Both the position numbers and the translations under genes were made by a program. From Clostridia bacterium (GTDB lineage: Bacteria > Bacillota > Clostridia > Peptostreptococcales > JAAYPU01), in contig JADQBM010000005.1 in assembly GCA_016278615.1 (NCBI GenBank), forward strand, positions 1-64,000: a DNA stretch of 64,000 nucleotides, read 5' to 3'. Below are positions 50,310-60,926 of this stretch, one piece after another (the stretch's first letter is position 1; the number at the start of each line of letters is the position of its first letter). Below the pieces are notes generated by a model. It did not search any database and was not told the origin of the DNA. It saw nothing but the letters and a program-made list of their open reading frames with translations.

Positions 50310-53231
50310 TTAGTATTTCCCGAAGCTATCATCGTCTAATAATATTTCAAGGTCATCTTTATTGCTTTTGGGCTTTTCTAGCTTTTTTGCACTTGATGTC
50401 CCTACCGGTAGCCTTTTAACCGTGGTGTTTTTAAGCTTGAATTCTTGAATTAAGCCTTTCAGTACCTGTGCTTGTCCTGCCATTTCTTCACTGGCGGAAG
50501 CACTCTCTTCAGCAGTGGCTGTATTGCTTTGGGTCACATCTGAAACCTGTTCAATACCTCGATTTATTTCGCTTATTGCATTGGCTTGTTCATTGGATGC
50601 ATTTGCAATCATGCCTACAATTTCTACAGCATTTGTAACACCAGATACAATCTGACTTAAAGCTTCTGCTGTATCATTAGCCATCTTGTAGCCTTCTTCT
50701 ACTTTGTCTATGGAGTTATCTATTAAGTCCGTTGTCTCTTTTGCTGCTTTTGCACTTCTTGCTGCTAGGTTTCTGACTTCTTCTGCTACGACTGCAAAGC
50801 CTTTTCCATGCTCCCCGGCTCTTGCTGCCTCAACTGCAGCATTCAGTGCTAGTATATTGGTTTGGAAGGCGATTTCATCTATGACCTTAATAATATTTGA
50901 AATGCTTTTTGAGGATTCTTTGATTTCATTCATTGCTTTTAGCATTTCTGCCATTTGTGTATTACCATTTTGTGCATCTGTTTTTGCTTTAATGGATAGT
51001 TCATTTGCTTTATTAGCATTAACTGCATTTTCTTTGGTTTGTTCTGCTACTTGGGTAATGCTGGCGCTGATTTCTTCTACAGATCCCGCTTGCTCTGAAG
51101 ACCCTTGTGATAAGCCTTGGCTAGATGATGCAACTTGATCTGCTCCTGTCTCTACTTGCTCTGCCGAAGCATTGATTTCTGAAAGCACATTACTTAATTG
51201 TTGTATGATAAAGTTTATGGATTCTTTTAACGTTATAAAATCACCAAGATATTCTCTGTCTATACCAATTGACAGATCTTTCTCTGCAATCTGTGAAAGA
51301 ACCTCAGATAGTTCATTAATATAAGATTTTATTGTTTTTACACTTAAGTCCAAACTGTTGTTAATTACTTTAAAGCTTTCTCTTACCTCTTTAGTATCGG
51401 AATCCGCGTCTTCTACATAAGTATCAATATCAAGATTACCTTTTGCTAATTTCTCAAGTGCTACAATAAGTTTTTTTACTTCCTTGTTTTGGTATTCTGC
51501 TTGTTTTTGTGATTTCTTTTGGGCTTGTTTTATTTCTGACTGATCCATAAGCATTTCCATAATGCCTATTACCTTATCATCCATATCTTTATATGGAACT
51601 GTCTTTATTAGAAGCTCGACGGGTCCTGCTGTTGCCTCTTTCTCAGATATTATGCTTTGGCTAAAAGAAATTCTTCCAGGACATTCATCATTATCACACA
51701 CATTTGAACATAATAAGTCATAACACTTTTGGCCAATCATATTCTCTTTTTTCATATTGACTACTTTGGTGGCCATATCATTTGCATATTTAAGCACATA
51801 CTCATTATCCATAAAAACGACAGGAGTTGGTATTGAATCAATATGCCCTACTAAAGTATTAATAATCCCATTGGTTCCCTCTATCAATTGACTGAAAACA
51901 CCTTCAAAATTCTGTGAATTACCTCTGTTTTCCAAATTACCTTCAATAGCCGAATTTGCCAAAACTTTCGACTCTTCCACCAATTCTCTTAACTCTTTCA
52001 CTACTTTTTTCATGCTTTGTGCTAATATATCTTTATCTGATTTCTCAATAATCTCATTAGATAAATCTCCAGAGGCTATTTTTTCAATAGCATTTGCCTT
52101 TTCTCTTATGTTTTGACTTAAATCAATAAACAACTTAGAAAGCAAGCCTATTTCATTATTAGAATCTTTATATTTATTTAATTCTACGGTTTCCGCTACA
52201 TCTCCAATTGCAAGCTTTTGAGATGCATTAGACATTGCCTTCAGTGGATTAATGAGCTTCTTTTGAAATAAAAATGAAAAAGCAATAATAAATAAAATAA
52301 TAGAAACTATAAACACACTAAAATATATTATAAATACCTTCTGAACTTCAGCTATCGCTTCTTTTTCTGGCATAACAGTTACCAATGATAAACCAGTGTT
52401 ACCAATTGGCGTATAAACCATATAATTCATTTTTCCATTTTCATTTACTTTGGCTATATCTGTATTTCTGTTTTTTAATAAATCAGCTCCAAAATCGCTA
52501 ATGGATTTGTTATTATCTTCTGAAATTTTTACAGTTAAGTTTTTTTCACTATCCTTTGATGCCCAGTAATAGCCTTGCTGGGTGACTATAAAGGCGTTAC
52601 CTGTTTTCCCGATTTTAATGTTTTCTACATAATTCTGTAACTCCTCTAGTCCAATATCATATGTTGTAACCCCTATTGGTTGTCCATCTTTTTTAATGGG
52701 ACTCGCTACCGTCATCATGGTAATACCCGAGACTGAATCAAAAAACGGTTCATTAAACACCACATTCTCTGCTGAATTTAATGGTACCTTATACCAGTCT
52801 TGCTGAAAATAATCATATTCTGAATTTGAATAATCCCAAGTTAAGACAGGGTTGCTTTGATCATCTTTATAAAGATAAGGTCCAAAATACTTAGAAGTAC
52901 TATCAAAATAAAAGGGTTCCATCCAAAAACCTGCTCCGAAAATCATATCTTCTTTTGAGATGTTCGTAGCGATAAAGCTAAGTAGCATATCCATATTGAC
53001 ATCTTCCATAGTTGCAATAATATCTGCTAAATGAATACTACTCTTTGCAACACCATTAAAGTTTGAATCGAGATATGCTGCCTCTTTTTCAGCTTGAATC
53101 ATCAAATTCTCCTCAACAGAGTCATAGGTAATTTTACTAAAAGAAATGAAACTAAAGCCTGCCTGAAATGTAAAAATAATCACTGTTATTAAAACAGTAA
53201 CGGCAATAAAAAATGTTCTTATACTTTTCAT
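50310..53231 (-). CDS. Methyl-accepting chemotaxis protein (Cache, HAMP, PAS, MCP)
   Basis: N-terminal TM/Cache region, second TM and HAMP, Cys-rich PAS-like segment ([17 protein letters not shown]), and [40 protein letters not shown]. Confidence 0.95.
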   Translation of the reverse strand: MKSIRTFFIAVTVLITVIIFTFQAGFSFISFSKITYDSVEENLMIQAEKEAAYLDSNFNGVAKSSIHLADIIATMEDVNMDMLLSFIATNISKEDMIFGAGFWMEPFYFDSTSKYFGPYLYKDDQSNPVLTWDYSNSEYDYFQQDWYKVPLNSAENVVFNEPFFDSVSGITMMTVASPIKKDGQPIGVTTYDIGLEELQNYVENIKIGKTGNAFIVTQQGYYWASKDSEKNLTVKISEDNNKSISDFGADLLKNRNTDIAKVNENGKMNYMVYTPIGNTGLSLVTVMPEKEAIAEVQKVFIIYFSVFIVSIILFIIAFSFLFQKKLINPLKAMSNASQKLAIGDVAETVELNKYKDSNNEIGLLSKLFIDLSQNIREKANAIEKIASGDLSNEIIEKSDKDILAQSMKKVVKELRELVEESKVLANSAIEGNLENRGNSQNFEGVFSQLIEGTNGIINTLVGHIDSIPTPVVFMDNEYVLKYANDMATKVVNMKKENMIGQKCYDLLCSNVCDNDECPGRISFSQSIISEKEATAGPVELLIKTVPYKDMDDKVIGIMEMLMDQSEIKQAQKKSQKQAEYQNKEVKKLIVALEKLAKGNLDIDTYVEDADSDTKEVRESFKVINNSLDLSVKTIKSYINELSEVLSQIAEKDLSIGIDREYLGDFITLKESINFIIQQLSNVLSEINASAEQVETGADQVASSSQGLSQGSSEQAGSVEEISASITQVAEQTKENAVNANKANELSIKAKTDAQNGNTQMAEMLKAMNEIKESSKSISNIIKVIDEIAFQTNILALNAAVEAARAGEHGKGFAVVAEEVRNLAARSAKAAKETTDLIDNSIDKVEEGYKMANDTAEALSQIVSGVTNAVEIVGMIANASNEQANAISEINRGIEQVSDVTQSNTATAEESASASEEMAGQAQVLKGLIQEFKLKNTTVKRLPVGTSSAKKLEKPKSNKDDLEILLDDDSFGKY

Positions 53232-53435
53232 CTTTTCTCCTTTTCTATTATAACATTAACGATTGAAAAATTAATGTTATAATACCTTCTATAGATATAG
53301 TCTCCACTTTCCATATTATAGAATTATTTTTTATTACATAACAATAGAGTGGCATGAATTGTCCTGAAAAAGGAATGAATTTTTTGTAATAAAAAAGCAG
53401 CCTTCAAAGGCTGCAAAATTTCCAATTAAGTTAGT

Positions 53436-54146
53436 CTAAAACAACAAATTTACTCGTTCTTTATAAGTACATCCAATTAGTGCGGTCTTATCATATTTTT
53501 CAAAGTGTATTTCCATTAATCCTTTGTTGTTTTGAACTTTCATTACGTAATTCGTATTAATAAAATATGAACGATGTGATTGTATGAAGTTCTCTTTACT
53601 TTTTATCATGGATAATATTTCTTTTAAGGTAGTCCGCTTCATATTATATATTCCATGTATGGTATGTATCATATTATCCTTACCAATCGATTCAACAAAC
53701 ATAATATCATCTAAATAAATCTTCATTTTAATGCCTGCTTGTTTAATAACTAGAAAATCTCTTTTTTGATTTTTTACATATGGGCTTGCAAGAAGGTTCT
53801 GTGTAACTTTTTTAATTTCCTTTTCATTATAGGGCTTATATAAAAAATCATAGCAATGAATCGTTTTAAATGCTTCTAAAGCAAAATGATGATATGAAGA
53901 AATAAATACTATACTAGTAAATTCATATTCCTTTTTTTCTCGTATTTTTTTAGAAAAGTTCATGCCAGATCCATCAGAAAGTTCTATATCAATATAAAAT
54001 AATTCAATCTGACATTCCGAAGATATTCTTAATGCTTCTTTAATGGTATCTGCTGTTTTTATATTAAAGCTGCTATTTATGGCTTTAATAATTTTAACCA
54101 ACTGATTTCTTTGTAGTAAATCATCTTCTAATAATAATACATTCAT
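53436..54146 (-). CDS. LytTR-type response regulator
   Basis: Receiver (MNVLLLEDDLLQRNQL...FYIDIELSDGSGM) and LytTR DNA-binding C-terminus (FVESIGKDNMIHTI...FIQSHRSYFINTNYVMKV). Confidence 0.92.
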   Translation of the reverse strand: MNVLLLEDDLLQRNQLVKIIKAINSSFNIKTADTIKEALRISSECQIELFYIDIELSDGSGMNFSKKIREKKEYEFTSIVFISSYHHFALEAFKTIHCYDFLYKPYNEKEIKKVTQNLLASPYVKNQKRDFLVIKQAGIKMKIYLDDIMFVESIGKDNMIHTIHGIYNMKRTTLKEILSMIKSKENFIQSHRSYFINTNYVMKVQNNKGLMEIHFEKYDKTALIGCTYKERVNLLF

Positions 54147-54148
54147 TA

Positions 54149-55438
54149 TTAAGCTCCTACTCCACCATTATTCAATAAGATTTCGAAAACGGTATAATTA
54201 TTATCATAATTAACCACTATTTCTCCTTTAATCTGTCTGATAATTGCTCTTACATTGTATAAACCATATCCTCTTTCATATCCCTTGGTTGAATAACCAC
54301 ATTCAAAAATACTCTGAAGACTTTTAGGGTCTAGCTTTGGCCCATTATTTTTTATCCTTATATAATAATTATCATTTTCTACTCCCAATTGTAATACAAC
54401 TATTCTATTTGAATCTTTAAGGCATACGGCCTCAAATGCGTTATCTATAAGGTTTCCTAACACCTCAACAATTTGGTGGTCTTTTAATGGCAAAATTAAA
54501 ACTCCCGAAATGTTACATGAAAAATCTATTAACCTTTCATTAGCTTCACATATTTTACTATATATTAATCCCGCCAATACTTTATTTTCTAATTCAAGAA
54601 GAAAGCATAAATCAGATGAATTATTAATTTCGTCTATGTATTGTTCAATCTTTATGTCTTTATTATCCTTTACCATAGCTGTAATTACATTTAAATGGTT
54701 TCTAAACTCATGCTGTTTTATTTTTGTTTCATTTACCATTCTTGATATTATAGGGTAATACTGTCTGTAAGTTTGTATTAATTTTTTTTGTTCTATTATT
54801 TCAACGCTTTTATTAAGCAAAATAAAGTTGAACAAAAAAAACAACCAAATAAAAACTAAAAACAGGTATAAATGTTTATAGGAAACATCGGGAATTGTCT
54901 CACCGATTTTCTGTATTATTAGAATAGGAAACAAAATATAAACAGTAGATATTGGTGTATATTCTATGGCTATTCGATAACTATTAATAAGCTTTGATAC
55001 GTATTTTACTCTTGTGCATAAAAATACAAAAATAAATACGCTAATATTTATTATTATCATGTTTTCAAGTTTGCTAACAATACTTAAGTATATTAAATAT
55101 TCAGGATATAATATTTTTAAAATTATTACTTGTATGGACTGAATAAAATATAAAATACTAAACAGCGTGAAAATATCAAAAAATGTTTCCTTAAATGATT
55201 TCCCGAAAGAAAACTTAGCAGCTAGATAAATAATAAGATAAGCAATATAACGTTCATTATTTCCCTCTAATTTAATTACTTGGAGAAACAAACAAATAGT
55301 GATACTAACTGACAATATAAATATTGCTGAAGAAATAATATGTCTCTCTTTAGAATACAAATCTATACTTCTATATAGAATTGTAATAAGCGACATTTGA
55401 ATAAGCGCCGTAACAAAATTGATAATTGGTTCGTTCAT
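54149..55438 (-). CDS. GHKL sensor histidine kinase (AgrC-like), paralog 1
   Basis: Polytopic N-terminus; HEFRNHLNVITAM; LGNLIDNAFEAV; YSTKGYERGYGLYNV. Confidence 0.92.
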   Translation of the reverse strand: MNEPIINFVTALIQMSLITILYRSIDLYSKERHIISSAIFILSVSITICLFLQVIKLEGNNERYIAYLIIYLAAKFSFGKSFKETFFDIFTLFSILYFIQSIQVIILKILYPEYLIYLSIVSKLENMIIINISVFIFVFLCTRVKYVSKLINSYRIAIEYTPISTVYILFPILIIQKIGETIPDVSYKHLYLFLVFIWLFFLFNFILLNKSVEIIEQKKLIQTYRQYYPIISRMVNETKIKQHEFRNHLNVITAMVKDNKDIKIEQYIDEINNSSDLCFLLELENKVLAGLIYSKICEANERLIDFSCNISGVLILPLKDHQIVEVLGNLIDNAFEAVCLKDSNRIVVLQLGVENDNYYIRIKNNGPKLDPKSLQSIFECGYSTKGYERGYGLYNVRAIIRQIKGEIVVNYDNNYTVFEILLNNGGVGA

Positions 55439-55612
55439 TCTTAATTCACCATAAGTATTATTCCACTAAATTGTTGACTCAAATTGAAATATTACCAAAA
55501 TACAGAGAGAAAAGCAACAATTTTCTAGATAAAATTACAAATATTGATAAAATTTAAACATAAAAAAATATACGCAATGGGGATTCTAGTATTAAAAGGG
55601 AAGATATGATGT

Positions 55613-55795
55613 CCTCACAGAAAGGGCTTTAAGGATGCTAAATATATTAGAGACACAGAGTATCGCCTCAGACCTTGAAAAATTTACCGATAAATCTCTG
55701 ATTGCAACTTATGCGATGGAAAGTATCGCAGCACTTGTAAAAGAAGGATCATAATCGGAAACGGAGAAGGTATCAATCCTCTAGGTAAAATCGCT
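55613..55795 (+). pseudogene. S-layer homology (SLH) domain remnant, frameshifted
   Basis: FTDKSLIATYAMESIAALVKEG, then after a frameshift IIGNGEGINPLGKI. Confidence 0.75.
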
Positions 55796-55968
55796 ATCTG
55801 CTTTTAGTTTTTAAATAGATGCAATAAAAGTAAGTATGAAATAACGCACACACTTGTAAACAAAAAAACTGTCCCTTTTGTTTAATGACAATTTATTGCC
55901 AATTCTTAAAATTAGTATTATTATAATAATATATATGTTTTTCTTTCAGTTGATCAAGAGGTGATTAT

Positions 55969-56532
55969 ATGGCACTTTCAATTGGATTATCTGGCTATGA
56001 CCGGTCCAATGATTATCAATTGCGCAATACCAATAATGTTACTCAATCCACGAGTAAACCGGAAATTATAAATACACGTAATCTTTTAGCAGAAAATCCC
56101 AATAGCAAAGTATACATAGGATCATTTGGAGATAAAATCGAAATCGGCGAGCAAGCACGACAAATGAACTCGGCAAGAACAAAGGGTATCAGCAAAGTTG
56201 AGAATGAAACAGAGTGCCAAGCATGTGCTAACCGAAAATATGTAGATGGTTCCAATGACCCTGGTGTATCATTTAAAGCACCGGGACATATATCTCCTGA
56301 GGCTTCAGCATCTACGGTCATGGCCCATGAAAGGGAGCATGTCAGCAATCGAAGGGCAAGTGCTCAGACAGAAGGAAAAAAAGTTATCAGCCAAAGCGTT
56401 CAGATATTTACTGATATCTGTTCTGAGTGCGGGAAAGCTTATGTTTCAGGAGGAAGAACCAGAACGGTTACTGCAACAAATTCACAAGCCAGTAATCAAC
56501 AGATTGGCAGTAAACTCGATAAATTTGTCTAA
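55969..56532 (+). CDS. SprA-related putative metalloprotease-like protein
   Basis: HExxH in STVMAHEREHVSNRRA; two CxxC pairs (CQAC, CSEC). Confidence 0.65.
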   Translation: MALSIGLSGYDRSNDYQLRNTNNVTQSTSKPEIINTRNLLAENPNSKVYIGSFGDKIEIGEQARQMNSARTKGISKVENETECQACANRKYVDGSNDPGVSFKAPGHISPEASASTVMAHEREHVSNRRASAQTEGKKVISQSVQIFTDICSECGKAYVSGGRTRTVTATNSQASNQQIGSKLDKFV

Positions 56533-56587
56533 AGTTAATAAAAGGGTCGAAAAAGATAAATGATTTAGATTTATTAGAAATTTTAAA

Positions 56588-56701
56588 CAGTCGCTCGCTA
56601 AACGGGCGGCTGTTTAAGTTAATAGGCTTTTTTACTATCTTTCCATTCCTGTGTAAGTCTTAATGTCTCTCCAAATCTTTGGAAATGTACGACCTCTCTT
56701 C
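56588..56701 (-). pseudogene. Duplicated cotJC 3' end and terminator
   Basis: Encodes REVVHFQRFGETLRLTQEWKDSKKAY-stop, nearly identical to the CotJC C-terminus; the repeat spans the CGCTAAACGGGCGG terminator. Confidence 0.9.
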
Positions 56702-56814
56702 AAAATTGCATTTTATAATTTTACTAAAACTAAAGCTATATAGCATTGACAATTTATTTCTTATAACATATAATAAAATAAATATTTTATATGTTATAAG
56801 AATGGAGGTGTGAA

Positions 56815-57675
56815 ATGATAATAATAAGGAAAAATGATAGTGCAACCAGCTTATTGCTATTCATTTTTAATAATTACCTTACCCACTACAATAGAGATGC
56901 ACTTAAGTTATCTAGCCTATTAGAGATTATGAAAGCTTTTGGTAAAAGTGAAACTGCGACAAGGATGTCGCTATCTAGAACGGTTAAAGCAGGCATACTT
57001 TTTAATGAGAATATAAGTAATGAGATACATTATAGACTTTCACCAGTTGGGAAAAAGTCAATCAGTGTATGGAATGAAGGGATAAGACAGTTCTGGAAAA
57101 GATACGATCTCAGAATTAAGCCCTGGGATAATAGATGGTACTTAGTCAATTTAGAGTTCTTTGATAAATACAAAGATAACAGACCTGTCATTTTACAAAG
57201 ATTAAAACATTTAGGATTCGGCATTTTAAGCACAAATACTTGGATTTCCCCTTATTATCAGTCAGAAGAAATAAAAAAGTTATTAATGGACTTTGATATG
57301 GAAAAAGGAGCCGTTGAAATGTATGGGGAGATGAATATTCATCAAGATATTAACACTTTCTTAAAAGATATTTTCCACTTAAAAGAGCATGAAAAGTCTT
57401 ATGAAAATTTTATTAAAGTATTTGATGAAAAGTTTACAACTACTAAGCAAATATACCATGAAAAATGGTTTATTGATGGAGGCCATTCTCTGCCAATACT
57501 ACATTCTCTAGGCTGGCAATTCTTTCATATAGCTACCGAAGATGCATCGCTACCAATAGAGCTATATTCTGATTGGATAGGCATTGAAGCTGCTCAATTA
57601 ATGATTGAATTTAGGCAAATTCTTTTAGAAGTAACCATTAAATATCTTGGTAAATTTGAGGAAACAAGATTATAA
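56815..57675 (+). CDS. PaaX-family regulator
   Basis: FGKSETATRMSLSRTVKAGIL winged-helix start; WDNRWYLVNLEF; SDWIGIEAAQLMIEFRQILL. Confidence 0.8.
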   Translation: MIIIRKNDSATSLLLFIFNNYLTHYNRDALKLSSLLEIMKAFGKSETATRMSLSRTVKAGILFNENISNEIHYRLSPVGKKSISVWNEGIRQFWKRYDLRIKPWDNRWYLVNLEFFDKYKDNRPVILQRLKHLGFGILSTNTWISPYYQSEEIKKLLMDFDMEKGAVEMYGEMNIHQDINTFLKDIFHLKEHEKSYENFIKVFDEKFTTTKQIYHEKWFIDGGHSLPILHSLGWQFFHIATEDASLPIELYSDWIGIEAAQLMIEFRQILLEVTIKYLGKFEETRL

Positions 57676-57703
57676 CTAAAGTGAAAACAGGAGGATTAAA
57701 TAA

Positions 57704-58333
57704 ATGAATTCAAAATCAATTTTAAATTATCTAGAAATGATAGCAAATAGTAATTTGATGGTTAACACATTTATGCATGCTGTAGCCTTGGCTGCAATAT
57801 TTGCACTATTTCTTATATCTAACAACATATTAAAACGAGTTGTTTTTCAAACATCCGTAAGTATTTTATTCTTATCTGTCACAATCAATGCTCTTGTGTA
57901 TGGGAATCCTTTTCATGTGATTACATTCGGCATATTAGCATTAATTACCTTAGTAAACCTTTTTATGTATAAAAGGGATTTGCAAATAACCAATAGGAAA
58001 TGGAATATTATTATTTCTTGTTTCTTTATTTTCATGGGATTTTGGTACCCGGAATTTGTAAACAAAAATGGGATAGAGCTTTTAATTGCTTCACCTCTTG
58101 GAGTCATTCCATGCCCTACAATGTTGACAACATTAGGTCTATTGACACTTGTATCTCCAAGTATCAATAGAATTCAGTATACTATTACACTGGTATTTGG
58201 TCTTATATATGGGATTATTGGTGTGTTTGTCTTTAATGTATACCTTGATATTACCCTGTTGGTTTTAGTTTTTTATAGTGGAATGAATTATTTTTATGGA
58301 ATGAAAAGAATGACTGAGATAAAAAAAGATTAA
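57704..58333 (+). CDS. Polytopic membrane protein (DUF6064-like)
   Basis: Six or more TM segments with ASPLGVIPCPTMLTTLGLLTLV. Confidence 0.6.
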   Translation: MNSKSILNYLEMIANSNLMVNTFMHAVALAAIFALFLISNNILKRVVFQTSVSILFLSVTINALVYGNPFHVITFGILALITLVNLFMYKRDLQITNRKWNIIISCFFIFMGFWYPEFVNKNGIELLIASPLGVIPCPTMLTTLGLLTLVSPSINRIQYTITLVFGLIYGIIGVFVFNVYLDITLLVLVFYSGMNYFYGMKRMTEIKKD

Positions 58334-58385
58334 AATAATCTATTTAAGTATCTAGTTCTTACATAAGGATGTTGGTGAGGGTTAA

Positions 58386-59663
58386 GTGAGTGAAGTAGTA
58401 TTTGACTTTATAAATATATTAATACCATTAACTGCAATTACAATACTCTATAATAACTTGAATTTGTTTCCAAAAGGAAGGCACTTTTCTTATAGTATTC
58501 TATATGTATTGATTACTGATATGGTATTACTGTGTATAGGATTTTTGATTTTACCTAAAGCCGTTCATATGATTCTGAAAAGTTTTATTGTTTTTTTTAT
58601 GACTCAAAAAATGTTTGGGAAATCTTTTATCGATACATTTTGGGATTTATTTATAATATTGATTATGATTTTTATTATTAAAACTACTGAAATTGCCATC
58701 GTGAAGCCTATATTTGTAAAACACATAACATTTATAGATAATGACTACTATGTTAATATTGCAATGAATGTACTATTATTAATTATTGCTTTTTTTGTAT
58801 CCAGATACAAATCATTTATAAATGTTATATTAAAGTACAGATTAACCCTTGAAAGGATGCCCCTTTCATTGTTATACATTTCTATTCCGCTTGTGATAAT
58901 TATATTTATAACTAACACTATACCAAATAAATATTCAAATCATTTGTTTGTTTTTTTATGCTGCACATGGATTTTTTTTACTTTAAATATAATAGTGCTT
59001 CAAAAAAGTATAAATCAAATAATTGAACAAAAAAAAATAATTGAAACATACCAGCAATACCATCCAATAATCTCGACCATGGTGCAAGAAACTAAAAGAA
59101 AGCAGCATGATTATCAGAATCATTTAAATGTCATTAATATTATGTTAAAAGAATCTAATGGGAATAGTGATACAGTTAAGAAATATCTAGAAAGCATTCA
59201 AAAATATTCAGATCATTCCTTTTTACTTGAGCTCGAAAACAAAGTATTGTCTGGTTTAATATATAGTAAACTTTGCAATGCCAAGACTAAAACAATTAGC
59301 TTTTCATGTAATATTGAAGAGGTTGAGCATTTACCAATAAAAGATTATCAATTAGTTGAAATATTAGGTAATATAATTGATAATGCGTTCGAAGCAGTCA
59401 GCTTGAAAGAAGACATATATAAGAAGGTTTTACTTGAAATGGGTTCTGAAGATAATGGATTTTTAATACGTATAAAAAATAATGGACCAAAGATTGACCC
59501 GCAAGATATATCTAAAATATTTGATTATGGGTATACCACAAAAGGTAAAGATAGAGGTTTAGGACTATATAATGTCAAAATGATAGTTAGGGAAATGAAA
59601 GGGGATATTAGCGTATATTTTGATGAAGATTATACTGTTTTCGAAATATTATTTCAAGTATAA
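58386..59663 (+). CDS. GHKL sensor histidine kinase (AgrC-like), paralog 2
   Basis: KQHDYQNHLNVINIM, LGNIIDNAFEAVSLKE, GYTTKGKDRGLGLYNV; closely similar to 54149-55438. Probable GTG start. Confidence 0.9.
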   Translation: MSEVVFDFINILIPLTAITILYNNLNLFPKGRHFSYSILYVLITDMVLLCIGFLILPKAVHMILKSFIVFFMTQKMFGKSFIDTFWDLFIILIMIFIIKTTEIAIVKPIFVKHITFIDNDYYVNIAMNVLLLIIAFFVSRYKSFINVILKYRLTLERMPLSLLYISIPLVIIIFITNTIPNKYSNHLFVFLCCTWIFFTLNIIVLQKSINQIIEQKKIIETYQQYHPIISTMVQETKRKQHDYQNHLNVINIMLKESNGNSDTVKKYLESIQKYSDHSFLLELENKVLSGLIYSKLCNAKTKTISFSCNIEEVEHLPIKDYQLVEILGNIIDNAFEAVSLKEDIYKKVLLEMGSEDNGFLIRIKNNGPKIDPQDISKIFDYGYTTKGKDRGLGLYNVKMIVREMKGDISVYFDEDYTVFEILFQV

Positions 59664-59873
59664 ATGGTAGAGATTTATAAAAGAATTTATATGCAAAAAA
59701 AGATGAATGAAAAGGAAAAAGTGAACGAAGTCGTTATAAAACAAAGTAACATTAAGCAATTTGGCCTTTTAATACTTGAGGTAATAATGGCTATTTTATC
59801 ATTAGCTTTTACAATATTTGGTGATTTAATTGTAAAACTTATAGGAGGTAGAAGATTTATCACATGCAATTGA
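59664..59873 (+). CDS. Small amphipathic/hydrophobic peptide ORF
   Basis: 69 aa (about 56 aa from the internal Met MNEKEKV...): charged N-terminus, hydrophobic middle, GGRRFITCN C-terminus; abuts the kinase stop. Confidence 0.45.
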   Translation: MVEIYKRIYMQKKMNEKEKVNEVVIKQSNIKQFGLLILEVIMAILSLAFTIFGDLIVKLIGGRRFITCN

Positions 59874-60814
59874 TAAATTTATTAAATAGGTGGGGGTTTA
59901 ATCTTTTGAAAGAAAACAAAATCGCTATTCTTTGGGCAGTTATGGCAGCTGTCCTATATGCTATCAGTTCACCAATTAGCAAAATTCTATTAAATAAAAT
60001 TCCTCCTACTATGATGGCAGCACTTTTATATCTTGGTGCAGGTATTGGAATGTCAGTAATAGGTTTGATTCGCTATAAAACAGGAAATTTTAAAGAAGAG
60101 ATGAGAATAACAAAAAAGGAAATGCCTTTTACACTAGCTATGGTTATTTTAGATATTCTAGCTCCTATTTTTCTTATGATAGGGTTGACAAAGACTACTC
60201 CTGCAAATGTTTCGCTTCTTAACAATTTTGAAATTGTTGCGACTTCATTAATAGCACTTTTCATCTTCAAGGAAAGCATAAATAATAGGCTATGGATATC
60301 AATTAGTTTAATTACAGTTGCTAGTATTATTCTTTCGGTAGAAGATATTGATATTGGTAGTTTCTCTTTTTCTTGCGGATCAGTTTTTGTTTTACTTGCT
60401 TCTATTTGTTGGGGATTTGAAAATAATTGTACTAGAATGTTATCTGTTAAAGACCCATTGCAAGTTGTAATCATTAAAGGATTTGGTTCGGGTATAGGAT
60501 CTTTATTAATTTCTTTTGTACTTAAAGAGACTGCTACAAATTTCGTTTATATAATTGCTGCTCTTTTACTTGGATTTGTTGCTTATGGTTTAAGCATTTT
60601 TCTGTATGTTTACGCTCAGCGTTATCTTGGAGCTGCCAAAACAAGTGCATATTATGCAATTGCGCCATTCATTGGAGCAGGAATATCACTATCACTTTTT
60701 CGACAACTTCCTACTATTTCATTTGTTTTAGCATTATTAGTTATGATAGTTGGAACTTATTTTGCTTCTGCTGAAAGGAAAGAAGATTTATCAAATAGTC
60801 CTATTAACCAGTGA
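59864..60814 (+). CDS. EamA/DMT-family transporter
   Basis: Ten TM-like, WAVMAAVLYAISSPISKILLNKIPPTMMAALLYLGAGIG and ICWGFENNCTRML. Confidence 0.9.
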   Translation: MQLINLLNRWGFNLLKENKIAILWAVMAAVLYAISSPISKILLNKIPPTMMAALLYLGAGIGMSVIGLIRYKTGNFKEEMRITKKEMPFTLAMVILDILAPIFLMIGLTKTTPANVSLLNNFEIVATSLIALFIFKESINNRLWISISLITVASIILSVEDIDIGSFSFSCGSVFVLLASICWGFENNCTRMLSVKDPLQVVIIKGFGSGIGSLLISFVLKETATNFVYIIAALLLGFVAYGLSIFLYVYAQRYLGAAKTSAYYAIAPFIGAGISLSLFRQLPTISFVLALLVMIVGTYFASAERKEDLSNSPINQ

Positions 60815-60897
60815 ACTGAAACAAAAGGTCTTATACTCAATAAAAATCTAGGTTTATATTTTCAAGGAGGCTCTGCATGGATTTTGGGACATAAAAT

Positions 60898-60922
60898 AGC
60901 CGCCCGCTAAACGGGCGGTTGT
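60898..60922 (-). terminator. Terminator downstream of cotJC
   Basis: AGCCGCCCGctaaaCGGGCGGTT. Confidence 0.7.
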
Positions 60923-60926
60923 AAAA

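Noticed and set aside
50704-51138. Antisense ORFs over MCP genes (also 10123-10335, 10360-10575)
   Set aside because: Shadow ORFs opposite strongly coding MCP sequence, with no recognisable family.
57704-58333. AgrB-like peptidase
   Set aside because: Polytopic, but lacks AgrB catalytic His/Cys motifs; PCPT resembles DUF6064-like proteins.
59664-59873. Classic AgrD cyclic-lactone peptide
   Set aside because: No internal Cys followed by an acidic C-terminal tail, and no AgrB nearby. Kept only as a small unknown ORF.
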